A stretch of 16,356 nt of DNA, from NCBI GenBank assembly GCA_041621405.1, contig JBFKAV010000078.1:1-16356 (forward strand), given 5' to 3'. The notes beneath the pieces were generated by a model that worked only from the letters and a program-made list of their open reading frames with translations, did not search any database and was not told where the DNA came from. Within the stretch, counting starts at the first letter, position 1, and the number at the start of each line of letters is the position of its first letter. A program made the position numbers and the translations under genes. The stretch is from JBFKAV01 sp041621405. Its GTDB lineage: Bacteria > Pseudomonadota > Alphaproteobacteria > Rhodobacterales > Rhodobacteraceae. Below, in pieces: positions 1 through 6,750 of this stretch.

Positions 1-1253
1 AAAAGCGCCGCTCCGCCGCCATCGCAAGGGGCGTGGGCGTGATGACCCAGAACTTCGCCGTCTCGGCCGAGAACGCCATCGTCACCGACGCCGACGGCAA
101 CGAGCTCATCGACTTCGCCGCCGGCATCGCCGTGGTCAACACCGGCCACCGCCACCCGAAGGTGATGGAGGCGGTGAAGGCCCAGATCGACGCCTTCACC
201 CATACCTGCCACCAGGTCGTGCCGTACGAGAACTACGTCCGCCTCGCCGAGCGGCTGAACGAGAAGGTGCCGGGCGACTTCGACAAGAAGACCGTCTTCG
301 TCACCACCGGCGCCGAGGCGGTGGAGAACGCGGTCAAGATCGCCCGCGCCCATACCGGCCGCCCGGGCGTGATCGCCTTCGTCGGCGGCTTCCACGGCCG
401 CACCTTCATGGGCATGAGCCTCACCGGCAAGGTCGCGCCCTACAAGAAGGGCTTCGGCGCCATGCTGCCCGACGTCTGGCACGCCCCCTTCCCCAACCCC
501 CTGCACGGCATCACCACCGACGACGCCTTCGCCGCGCTCGACAAGCTCTTCAAGGCCGACCTCGAGCCCGAACGCGTCGCGGCCATCGTCTTCGAGCCGG
601 TTCAGGGCGAGGGCGGCTTCTACCCCGCGCCCCGCGACTTCGTTCAGCGCCTGCGCAAGCTCTGCGACGAGCACGGCATCGTGCTCATCGCCGACGAGGT
701 GCAGACCGGCTTCGCCCGCACCGGCACGCTTCTGGCGATGGAGGCCTACAGGGTCGCCGCCGACATCACCGCCATGGCCAAGGGCCTCGGCGGCGGCATC
801 CCCATCGCCGCGGTCACCGGCAAGGCCGAGATCATGGACGCCCCCGCCCCCGGCGGCCTCGGCGGCACCTATGGCGGCAACCCCTTGGGGATCGCCGCCG
901 GCAACGCGGTGCTCGACGTGATCGAGGAGGAGGACCTCTGCGCCCGCGCCACCAGCCTCGGCGCCCGCCTCAAGCAGCGCCTGGAAGGCATCCGCAATGA
1001 GATGCCCGAGATCGCCGAGATCCGCGGCCCCGGCTTCATGGTCGCGGTCGAGTTCATGGCGAAGGGCGCGCCCTCGCCCGACCTCGCGAACCGCGTCCGC
1101 ACCGAGGCCCTGAAGCGCGGGCTTTTGCTCCTCACCTGCGGCGTCTACGGCAACGTGATCCGCTTCCTCGCCCCGATCACCATCCCCGAGGACACCTTCA
1201 CCCGCGCGCTCGACATCCTCGAGGAGTCTATGCTGGCGGCGCGGAAGGGGTGA
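1..1253 (+). CDS. gabT: 4-aminobutyrate aminotransferase, 5' end cut by window edge
   Basis: PLP-dependent class III (omega) aminotransferase. It moves the amino group of 4-aminobutyrate to 2-oxoglutarate, giving succinate semialdehyde and glutamate in the cytoplasm. The frame is open from base 3 without a stop; the codons before the GTG at 33 read KRRSAAIARG, which fits the usual GabT N-terminus, so the true start lies before the window and only about 10-25 residues are missing. Counting from the GTG at 33, visible elements are the FxxGFHGRTxG segment (about 117-127), EPVQGEGG (188-195), the PLP-ring aspartate in IADEVQTGFARTG (D221) and the Schiff-base lysine in AMAKGLGGG (K250). The C-terminus is complete. 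No partner gene such as a semialdehyde dehydrogenase is visible downstream; one could lie upstream. Another omega-aminotransferase specificity (5-aminovalerate, for example) cannot be excluded. Confidence 0.93.
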   Translation, partial: KRRSAAIARGVGVMTQNFAVSAENAIVTDADGNELIDFAAGIAVVNTGHRHPKVMEAVKAQIDAFTHTCHQVVPYENYVRLAERLNEKVPGDFDKKTVFVTTGAEAVENAVKIARAHTGRPGVIAFVGGFHGRTFMGMSLTGKVAPYKKGFGAMLPDVWHAPFPNPLHGITTDDAFAALDKLFKADLEPERVAAIVFEPVQGEGGFYPAPRDFVQRLRKLCDEHGIVLIADEVQTGFARTGTLLAMEAYRVAADITAMAKGLGGGIPIAAVTGKAEIMDAPAPGGLGGTYGGNPLGIAAGNAVLDVIEEEDLCARATSLGARLKQRLEGIRNEMPEIAEIRGPGFMVAVEFMAKGAPSPDLANRVRTEALKRGLLLLTCGVYGNVIRFLAPITIPEDTFTRALDILEESMLAARKG

Positions 1254-1323
1254 GGAACGCCCGCTTTGCGGCGCCGATCATGGGCGCGTGCGGTTATGGG
1301 AGCAACGTCAATATCTTCACGTC

Positions 1324-2520
1324 CTATTCCTGATCGCGCAACTCAATTCGATATTTTTCCAGGGGAAGATTTCGCTTCTTTGGAATCGCCATCACAATAT
1401 CACCGTTTGGCTGCTCCTCGAGATGAATATGCCAATACATTTCCCTCTCATTCCTCGTTACATTTAGAAACTCAAGCTGAGGAACAAGCTCGCCAAGAGG
1501 AATAGCAAAAGCATCGTTTCGCCCCATACACCCCAAGACAAAATAGGAAACCTCGCCGTCTTCTAAGAATTTCTGCCAGCTTGGGTGAAATGCATACCAG
1601 TACCCAGGACCAGATTCGTATCTCTTTGAGATCGTGCAGGCAATACGCGCTGCCCGATCGGCGGTCCAGTACATTGCTCGTGTCCGCTTAAGAAGCGTGC
1701 CTCCCACCAAGCCAGACATCACCTCAATTATTGAAGATCTCTTGGCGTTCAGTAGCTCCTTATTGGTTACGTCGTAGCTTCGTTGCGCTTTCTCGGATAT
1801 CGATCCGTCGTCTGGTGGCGCGTCGTCAATCTCTGCTTCGATATCCGAGGCTGCCGTGAATACAACGTCGACGAGCGCATCTACTCTCGTGTACTCCACC
1901 GGCACGAGGATGCTTCGGATCTTTCTGCCGGTTTCTTCCTCGTCAGAGTTTTCTTTAAGTATTAACATCTTAGTAAGCGCATCGGCACTGATGAGGCGAA
2001 TATCCCACGCATGCCTCGAGCCCCTGACTTGAGCCTCAAGTTCCCCAGTATCTTCGCGCCCTACTACAATCAGGATTGACGAGTTCTCCGCGATCCTGCT
2101 TTCTCGCATCAGTTGATCGCGATAGCCCGCAATCGTATCCATTGACATACGGTATGCGTCCGTCGTCTTAACTTCCAGAATTAGGAAATTGCCCTCGGGT
2201 GCCTTCCATAGCCCATCATTTCCAACCTGGTTTCGACGGCCAGAATAGAGACCTTTGACAACCTCGAAATCCAATCTCCTTCCAAGCTCATTCACCAGGT
2301 CTTGCAGAACAAGTCCGCTCTTATCAAAACTCTCAGAGAGGCATTGCTCAACATATGTCTGCAGCTTCTCAGTCTCGATCTGAGACAGGAATTCCTGAAA
2401 CTCGCTTGAACATTCGGAGCCATCTCGCAACTTCCCATCTCCGGCAAACGACACTACTTGCTGGACGGTAAATTGCCCTACAGTTTGTGGATCTGATTGC
2501 CAGAGCGATAAGAGCGGCAT
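1324..2520 (-). CDS. Putative PD-(D/E)XK nuclease-fold protein, AT-rich and probably acquired
   Basis: A 398-residue protein I cannot name. Residues 80-120 carry a restriction-nuclease-like core: a helix with RRLDFE, then ND at 101-102 and, 13 residues on, the strand LILEVKTT with E116-x-K118, followed by a helix with YRDQL. That matches the D-(x)n-ExK metal site of the PD-(D/E)XK fold. A strand at about 147-155 (SSILIVVGRED) and GSRHAWDIRLISADAL (167-182) continue the domain; an acidic linker (about 223-245) leads to a second domain (250-398) rich in Trp/Tyr, unassigned. The ATG at 2520 is preferred over in-frame starts inside thyX; it lies 4 bases past the thyX stop behind TAAGGAA, suggesting translational coupling. 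Codons such as AAA, ATT, TTG and CGA, and about 48 % GC in a sampled line, contrast with about 70 % around it. A nuclease or defence role is inference; no methyltransferase or helicase partner is adjacent. Confidence 0.72.
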   Translation of the reverse strand: MPLLSLWQSDPQTVGQFTVQQVVSFAGDGKLRDGSECSSEFQEFLSQIETEKLQTYVEQCLSESFDKSGLVLQDLVNELGRRLDFEVVKGLYSGRRNQVGNDGLWKAPEGNFLILEVKTTDAYRMSMDTIAGYRDQLMRESRIAENSSILIVVGREDTGELEAQVRGSRHAWDIRLISADALTKMLILKENSDEEETGRKIRSILVPVEYTRVDALVDVVFTAASDIEAEIDDAPPDDGSISEKAQRSYDVTNKELLNAKRSSIIEVMSGLVGGTLLKRTRAMYWTADRAARIACTISKRYESGPGYWYAFHPSWQKFLEDGEVSYFVLGCMGRNDAFAIPLGELVPQLEFLNVTRNEREMYWHIHLEEQPNGDIVMAIPKKRNLPLEKYRIELRDQE

Positions 2521-2524
2521 TTCC

Positions 2525-3430
2525 TTACCCCCACACCCCCTCAAACTCCCGCCATTCCCCCTTGGACATGCCGGAAGTCTCCTGCGTAACGGACTCACCC
2601 TTCAGCATACGCCTCACACAGTCAATCGCCTTTGAGGAGAGCGTCACCCCGCCCATCCGGTAGTCCTCGAAGGCGCTGTAGGCGATCGGCACCCAGTCCT
2701 TCACCACCTCGCATATCGTCTCGGCATAGACCCGGATCTCGTACTGCGCGTGCGCGTCGGCGCGGAGCCGCAGGAAGTGGAACAGGTTGTGCAGGTCGAT
2801 CTTCCAGTACCACTGCGTGTAGACGTTCGCCGGCAGGTTCATCCGCGCCAGCTCCCGCGCCAGCCCGGCCTGGCCTTCCTGGCTGAGCATCTCCTCGTAA
2901 TGGTCGTAGCACCGCGCGGCGTCGCCCTTCAGGATCTCCAGGACCCGCGCCGCCTCCTCGCCGGTCAAAAGCTCCCCCCGCCCCTGGTTGTTCACCGTCG
3001 ACTGCGCCGCCAGCGCCTCCGGTGCGGGGATGTAGAACTCGCGGTCGAGGATCGAGTAGCGGGCCGAGTACTCGTTGACGTTCGCGGTGCGGTGGCGGAT
3101 CCACTGGCGGGCGACGAAGACCGGCAGCTTCACGTGCAGCTTCACCTCGCACATCTCGAACGGCGTCGAGTGCCAGTGCCGCATCAGGTAGCGGATCAGC
3201 CCCTCGTCGTTCGACACGTGCTTGGTGCCGGCGCCGTAGGAAACCCGCGCCGCCTGGCAGATCGCCGCGTCGTCGCCCATGTAGTCGATGACCCGCACGA
3301 AGCCGTGGTCCAGCACCTCGTGGGCGCGGTAGAGATGCGCCTCCATGCCCTCCGAGACGGCCCTGAGCGTCGGGCGCGGGGTGGCGCGATGGGCCTCGAT
3401 TTCGGCTTGCTGTTCGGCGGTCAGCGGCAT
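2525..3430 (-). CDS. thyX: Flavin-dependent thymidylate synthase ThyX
   Basis: Makes dTMP from dUMP with methylene-tetrahydrofolate as carbon donor and FAD/NAD(P)H as reductant, the alternative to ThyA. The 301-residue protein has the ThyX signature RHRx7S at 112-122 (RHRTANVNEYS, then AR), the FAD and dUMP site, plus QWIRHR before it and YWKIDLHNLFHFLRLR (208-223), the conserved C-terminal substrate-binding region. Length is normal for alphaproteobacterial ThyX. I chose the ATG at 3430 because GGAGG sits about 8 bases upstream and because a good -10/-35 pair lies at 3467-3495; the longer in-frame start at 3487 would fall inside that promoter. The C-terminus (EFEGVWG) looks intact even though the AT-rich nuclease-like gene starts 4 bases later, so whatever was inserted there spared thyX. 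It is divergent from gloA. Confidence 0.95.
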   Translation of the reverse strand: MPLTAEQQAEIEAHRATPRPTLRAVSEGMEAHLYRAHEVLDHGFVRVIDYMGDDAAICQAARVSYGAGTKHVSNDEGLIRYLMRHWHSTPFEMCEVKLHVKLPVFVARQWIRHRTANVNEYSARYSILDREFYIPAPEALAAQSTVNNQGRGELLTGEEAARVLEILKGDAARCYDHYEEMLSQEGQAGLARELARMNLPANVYTQWYWKIDLHNLFHFLRLRADAHAQYEIRVYAETICEVVKDWVPIAYSAFEDYRMGGVTLSSKAIDCVRRMLKGESVTQETSGMSKGEWREFEGVWG

Positions 3431-3466
3431 GGGATGGTCCTCCGGGCGGGGCTGAGTCGGATTCCC

Positions 3467-3495
3467 ACTATAGATGGTGGCAGGCACCCGGTGAA
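3467..3495 (-). promoter_or_regulatory. Sigma-70-type promoter for thyX
   Basis: Read on the minus strand: -35 TTCACC (4 of 6 to consensus), 17-base spacer, -10 TATAGT (5 of 6). The predicted transcript would begin near 3460, giving a leader of about 30 bases that includes the GGAGG ribosome site of the ATG at 3430. Seen as a pattern match only; no experimental support. Confidence 0.55.
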
Positions 3496-3565
3496 CCGCT
3501 AGATGATGATGGGCTGGCGCAGCCCGCGCGCCGTGCTACGCTCTCGCCCGACAAGGGAGATGCCG

Positions 3566-3994
3566 ATGAAAATCAAGTACCTGCACACCATGGTCCGGGT
3601 CCTGGACCTCGACAAGTCGATGGCCTTCTACAGGCTCCTCGGGCTCGAGGAGACGCGGCGCCACGAGAACGAGCAGGGCCGCTTCACGCTGGTCTTCATG
3701 GCGCCCCCCGGGCAGCCCGAATGCCCGGTCGAGCTGACCTGGAACTGGGACGGCGACGAGGGCCTGCCGTCCGACAGCCGGCATTTCGGCCACCTCGCCT
3801 ACGAGGTCGAGAGCATCTACGAGGCCTGCGCCTACCTGCAGGCGAACGGCGTCACCATCAACCGGCCCCCGCGCGACGGCCGCATGGCCTTCGTGCGCTC
3901 GCCCGACAACGTCTCGGTCGAGCTGCTGCAGATGGGCAAGGCGCTCGAGCCCGCCGAGCCCTGGGCCTCGATGCCCAACACCGGGCATTGGTAA
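3566..3994 (+). CDS. gloA: Lactoylglutathione lyase (glyoxalase I)
   Basis: Isomerises the hemithioacetal of methylglyoxal and glutathione to S-lactoylglutathione, the first step of the glyoxalase detoxification route. The 142-residue protein is a single VOC-fold chain with two beta-alpha-beta-beta-beta repeats. All four metal ligands of bacterial GloA are visible: H7 (LHTMVRV), E56 (VELTWNW), H76 (FGHLAY) and E119 (VELL), and the length agrees with GloA. Start choice: AAGGGAG at 3553-3559 is 6 bases before the ATG at 3566 but touches the in-frame ATG at 3560, so MKIKYLHTM is preferred. The stop overlaps the TTG start of the following DUF1194 gene, suggesting cotranscription, although no functional link between the two is known to me. 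Confidence 0.92.
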   Translation: MKIKYLHTMVRVLDLDKSMAFYRLLGLEETRRHENEQGRFTLVFMAPPGQPECPVELTWNWDGDEGLPSDSRHFGHLAYEVESIYEACAYLQANGVTINRPPRDGRMAFVRSPDNVSVELLQMGKALEPAEPWASMPNTGHW

Positions 3995-4680
3995 GGGCGG
4001 CGCTCCCCCTTCTGGCGCTCCTTGCGGGCGTGGGGCCGGCCGCGGCCTGCCGGCTCGCCCTGGCGCTCGGATTCGACGTCTCGAGCTCGGTCGACGAGGT
4101 GGACTACGCGATCCAGCGCGACGGAATCGTCGCGGCGCTTCGGGCGCCCGAGATCCGGCGGGCGTTCCTCGCCCCCGGCGAGCCGGTGGCGCTCGCCATC
4201 TTCGAATGGGGCGGGCGGCGGCGGCAGGCGCTGGTGGTCGACTGGCTCGTGGTCCGCGAGGCGGCCGACCTCGACCTCGTGGCCGAGACCCTGCGGCTCC
4301 GCGGCGATCTCCGGCCCTGGGAGCCCACCGCCATCGGCGCGGCGCTGACCTATGCCCGCGACCTCTTCGACGCCGCGCCCCCTTGCGCGGCGCGCACCCT
4401 CGACCTCTCCGGCGACGGCCGCAACAACGACTGGCTCGAGCCCGCCCGGGTCTACGCGCGCGAGGACTTCGGCGACATCCTGGTCAACGGTCTGGCCATC
4501 GGCGGCCACGAGGCCGACATCGCCGCCTACTACGCGCGCGAGGTGATCCGCGGCCCCGGCGCCTTCGTGGTCGCGGTACAAAGCCACGCCGACTTCCCGC
4601 CGGCGATCCGCCGCAAACTCGAGCGCGAGCTCTCGGGGCCGGTCTTCGGCGCCGCGCCAGCGCCCGCCGCCCGGGGCTGA
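3988..4680 (+). CDS. Secreted DUF1194 / VWA-like protein, copy 1
   Basis: A 230-residue DUF1194 protein of unknown function. It has a short signal peptide (hydrophobic 4-18, likely cleavage after AAA at 20), so the mature chain would start at C21 in the periplasm or outside. A von Willebrand factor A-like fold is implied by the MIDAS residues D30-x-S32-x-S34 (FDVSSSVD), T114 (PTAIGAA) and D143 (LSGDGRNND). C21 and C133 could form a disulfide. The start is inferred to be TTG at 3988, overlapping the gloA stop by a few bases; no ATG gives the signal peptide. It is followed after 5 bases by a second DUF1194 gene with the same plan. A lipoprotein is unlikely because no clear lipobox is seen. The metal-dependent binding role is family inference. 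Confidence 0.82.
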   Translation: MVRAALPLLALLAGVGPAAACRLALALGFDVSSSVDEVDYAIQRDGIVAALRAPEIRRAFLAPGEPVALAIFEWGGRRRQALVVDWLVVREAADLDLVAETLRLRGDLRPWEPTAIGAALTYARDLFDAAPPCAARTLDLSGDGRNNDWLEPARVYAREDFGDILVNGLAIGGHEADIAAYYAREVIRGPGAFVVAVQSHADFPPAIRRKLERELSGPVFGAAPAPAARG

Positions 4681-4685
4681 CGCAG

Positions 4686-5426
4686 ATGCGGGGGCTCCTT
4701 CTCGCGCTCCTTCTCGCCGCACCGCCGGCCCTGGCCGATTGCCGCCAGGCGTTGGTGCTCGCGCTCGACGTCTCGGCCTCGGTCGATGCCCAGGAGTACC
4801 GGCTGCAGACCGGCGGCCTCGCCGCAGCGCTGCGCGACGTCGAGGTGCGCCAGGCCTTCCTCGCCCGGCCCGGCGCGCCGGTCTCGCTCGCCGTCTTCGA
4901 ATGGTCGGGCGCCACCTACCAGCGCCTGGTGGTCGACTGGACCGAGGTTGCGGACCAATCCGTGCTCGACGCGGCCGCGGACGCGATCGAGCTGAACCCG
5001 GTGCCGCCGGTCCAGACCACCACCGGCATCGGCGCGGCGATGATCTTCGCCGGCGAGCTCTTCGCCCGCGGACCCACCTGCCCCGAGCGCACCCTCGACA
5101 TCTCCGGCGATGGCCAGAACAACGACTGGCCGCGCCCGGAGGAGGCGCGGCTCGACGCGAGCCTCGGGGGGATCACGATCAACGGTCTGGTGATCGGCGC
5201 CGATTTCCCGATTGACCACGAGCTCAACCCCAACCGGATGGGGGCGCTCACCAACTACTATCGGAACCGCGTGATCAAGGGGTTCGGTGCCTTCGTCGAG
5301 ACCGCCGACGATTTCGACGATTTTGGCGACGCGATCCGCCGCAAGCTGATCCGCGAGCTTTCGACGATGATGCTCGGCGCCGCCGAACTGCCCGTGGCGG
5401 AGGCCTATCCCTCGGCCGGGAACTGA
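4686..5426 (+). CDS. Secreted DUF1194 / VWA-like protein, copy 2
   Basis: A 246-residue paralogue of the preceding gene. Signal peptide at 1-17 (LLLALLLAAPPALA, cleavage before D18-C19), then QALVLALDVSASVD with the MIDAS set D28-x-S30-x-S32, T113 (TTTGIGAA) and D142 (DISGDGQNND). Other shared blocks are AVFEWSG/VVDW (69-85), INGLVIG (165-171), VIKGFGAF (196-203) and the C-terminal AIRRKLIREL (216-225). It carries an extra loop at 173-188 (FPIDHELNPNRMGALT) that copy 1 lacks, and C132 could pair with C19. The ATG at 4686 is 5 bases past the copy 1 stop, with no strong ribosome site, so translational coupling is likely. Tandem duplication followed by divergence is the simplest history. Function is unknown. 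Confidence 0.88.
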   Translation: MRGLLLALLLAAPPALADCRQALVLALDVSASVDAQEYRLQTGGLAAALRDVEVRQAFLARPGAPVSLAVFEWSGATYQRLVVDWTEVADQSVLDAAADAIELNPVPPVQTTTGIGAAMIFAGELFARGPTCPERTLDISGDGQNNDWPRPEEARLDASLGGITINGLVIGADFPIDHELNPNRMGALTNYYRNRVIKGFGAFVETADDFDDFGDAIRRKLIRELSTMMLGAAELPVAEAYPSAGN

Positions 5427-5444
5427 CCGCCGCCGGCGCCTGCC

Positions 5445-5942
5445 TCAGTAGATGTAACGGATCTGGTCCGCCCAGTAGCGCTCCACCAGCCGCAGCGCCG
5501 CGGTCGTGTCGTCAAGACGGTCGAACCCGATCACGCCACGGGCCTCGAGCCCGTCGGCGTGACGCTCGAACAGCGCGGCCATGGTGGCGCGCACGTTTCG
5601 ACCCTTCTCGGTCAGCCGCACCCGGACCGAGCGGCGGTCGATCTCGCAGCGCTGGTGATGCATGTAGCCGAGCTCCACCAGCTTCTTCAGATTGTAGCTG
5701 ACGTTAGAGCCCTGGTAGTAGCCGCGGGTCTTCAGCTCGCCCGCCGTCACCTCGTTGTCGCCGACGTTGAACAACAAAAGCGCCTGAACCGCGTTGATCT
5801 CGAGGATCCCCAGCCGCTCGAACTCGTCCTTGATAACGTCGAGCAGAAGCCGGTGCAGCCGTTCCACCAGCGACAACGCCTCGAGATAGCCCTTCAGATA
5901 TCCCTGCCGCGCCGCCGACAGGACGGGTGCGTTCATGCTCAT
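5445..5942 (-). CDS. ldtR: MarR-family winged-helix regulator, LdtR-like
   Basis: A 165-residue MarR-type dimeric DNA-binding regulator. Helices at 15-45 and 120-160 form the dimer interface; the winged helix spans about 50-112, with recognition helix around 78-91 (GSNVSYNLKKLVELGY) and a wing containing DRRS (102-105). The block TAGELKTRGYYQGSN is characteristic of the alphaproteobacterial LdtR group, which in Rhizobiales controls an L,D-transpeptidase gene and osmotic tolerance; whether that target is kept here is inference. The ATG at 5942 has GGAG about 6 bases upstream; the in-frame ATG at 5936 is an alternative. It is convergent with the DUF1194 pair and lies downstream of sdhE on the same strand across a 62-base gap holding an imperfect hairpin. 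Confidence 0.85.
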   Translation of the reverse strand: MSMNAPVLSAARQGYLKGYLEALSLVERLHRLLLDVIKDEFERLGILEINAVQALLLFNVGDNEVTAGELKTRGYYQGSNVSYNLKKLVELGYMHHQRCEIDRRSVRVRLTEKGRNVRATMAALFERHADGLEARGVIGFDRLDDTTAALRLVERYWADQIRYIY

Positions 5943-5978
5943 GCCGCTCTCCGCCGTTTTCCGATCCGTTGGAGCGAG

Positions 5979-6007
5979 TTAGCGGCGAATCCCCGAAGAT
6001 TCCGTTA
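5979..6007 (-). terminator. Imperfect hairpin between sdhE and the LdtR-like gene
   Basis: An inverted repeat centred on GAATC-cccgaa-GATTC (plus strand), with further pairing of flanking CGG/CCG and TTA/TAA around bulges. It overlaps the sdhE stop codon. On the transcribed strand the loop is TTCGGG. There is no following T-run, so it may be a weak terminator or processing site, or an operator for the downstream MarR gene. Seen in sequence; role inferred. Confidence 0.3.
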
Positions 6008-6283
6008 ATGCGCGGCGGGTCCGGCGCTGGCGGAGCAGGCGGCGCCGATCTCGCCGATCAGCGCAGCGAAGCGGGCGGGCGCCGGCGCCGCGCCGGTCAC
6101 CCACTGGTAGAGGTCGTGATCGTTTTCGGACAGCAGCGCGTCGTAGAGCGCAAGCGTGGCCTCGTCGAGGCCGCCGAGGCGGGATTCGGCGAAGCCGCCG
6201 AGGATCAGGTCCATTTCCTTGGTGCCCCGCCGCCAGGAGCGCATTCTGAGGCGCCTCAGCCGCGCCTCGGGCGCCTCGCTCAC
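6005..6283 (-). CDS. sdhE: FAD assembly factor SdhE (succinate dehydrogenase flavinylation)
   Basis: A 92-residue SdhE/YgfY (Sdh5) protein that promotes covalent attachment of FAD to the flavoprotein subunit of succinate dehydrogenase. The defining motif RGxxE is present as R19-G20-T-K-E23 within RSWRRGTKEMDLILGGF, followed by the helical bundle with LYDALLSENDHDLYQWVTG (46-64). Length is typical. The ATG overlaps the last bases of the upstream XRE gene (ATGA at 6280-6283), so the two are translationally coupled. The C-terminus beyond about 80 is Ala-rich and probably disordered. No sdh structural gene is in the window. Confidence 0.93.
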   Translation of the reverse strand: MSEAPEARLRRLRMRSWRRGTKEMDLILGGFAESRLGGLDEATLALYDALLSENDHDLYQWVTGAAPAPARFAALIGEIGAACSASAGPAAH

Positions 6284-6666
6284 GCGGCCTCGCCGCGAGT
6301 CCAGCGCTTCAGCCGCTTCTCCATCAGGCCCATGCGCTCGGCCATCCGCCCGGTTTCGGCGCGCATCAGCCTAAGGTCGGTCAGAAGCGTGTCGAGGTCC
6401 TCGGGCACCGGCGCCACCTCCTCAGGCGCCGAGACGCCCTCGCCCTTGCCGTTCAGCAGCCACATCAGCGAGACGTTCAGCAGCCCCGCCAGAATCTGCA
6501 GCCGATTCGCCCGCGGCTCCAGGATGTCGTCCTCCCAGGCACGAATCGTCTTTTCCTTGACGCCGAGCTTGCGCGCCAACGTCTCCTGCGAAAGCCCTGC
6601 GGCCTCTCTCGCACCCGCGAGCCGGTCTCCGAAGGTGGCCTTCTCGTCGCTGAACCAGTCGCTCAT
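6280..6666 (-). CDS. XRE-family helix-turn-helix regulator with C-terminal coiled coil
   Basis: A 128-residue DNA-binding protein. Residues 12-73 form a Cro/C1-type HTH (FGDRLAGAREAAGLSQETLA... with LGVKEKTIRAWE as turn and recognition helix). Residues 88-122 are charged and heptad-like, a likely dimerising coiled coil. The ATG at 6666 follows GGAGG by about 6 bases. It overlaps sdhE by 4 bases and is divergent from the aminotransferase gene across 84 bases, so it may act on that shared region; its targets are not known to me. No toxin-like partner is adjacent, so an antitoxin role is not supported. Confidence 0.88.
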   Translation of the reverse strand: MSDWFSDEKATFGDRLAGAREAAGLSQETLARKLGVKEKTIRAWEDDILEPRANRLQILAGLLNVSLMWLLNGKGEGVSAPEEVAPVPEDLDTLLTDLRLMRAETGRMAERMGLMEKRLKRWTRGEAA

Positions 6667-6685
6667 CTGAGACCTCCTCGGTCAC

Positions 6686-6714
6686 TTGATCGCTGTCAGG
6701 GCGCAACCTATGAG
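6686..6714 (+). promoter_or_regulatory. Sigma-70-type promoter for the aminotransferase operon
   Basis: TTGATC, 17-base spacer, TATGAG on the plus strand: 4 of 6 matches at each box with ideal spacing. Predicted start near 6721, about 30 bases before the ATG at 6751. It lies in the 84-base divergent gap shared with the XRE gene. Pattern match only. Confidence 0.45.
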
Positions 6715-6750
6715 GAATGGTCCCGAAGTTCAAACCCAAGGTCCGACGGT

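Noticed and set aside
1254..1323. Terminator after gabT
   Set aside because: Only a four-base CCGC-TTT-GCGG stem is present and no T-run follows; too weak to call.
1324..2598. Nuclease-like protein starting inside thyX at 2598
   Set aside because: The added 26 residues are Arg/Gly-rich with thyX composition and overlap thyX coding sequence; the protein's own composition begins at the ATG at 2520.
2525..3487. Longer ThyX starting at 3487
   Set aside because: The extra 19 residues are not ThyX-like, the start would lie within the predicted promoter, and the ATG at 3430 has GGAGG upstream.
6005..6666. Toxin-antitoxin module (XRE plus small downstream gene)
   Set aside because: The small gene carries the SdhE RGxxE motif and family length, so it is a flavinylation factor, not a toxin.
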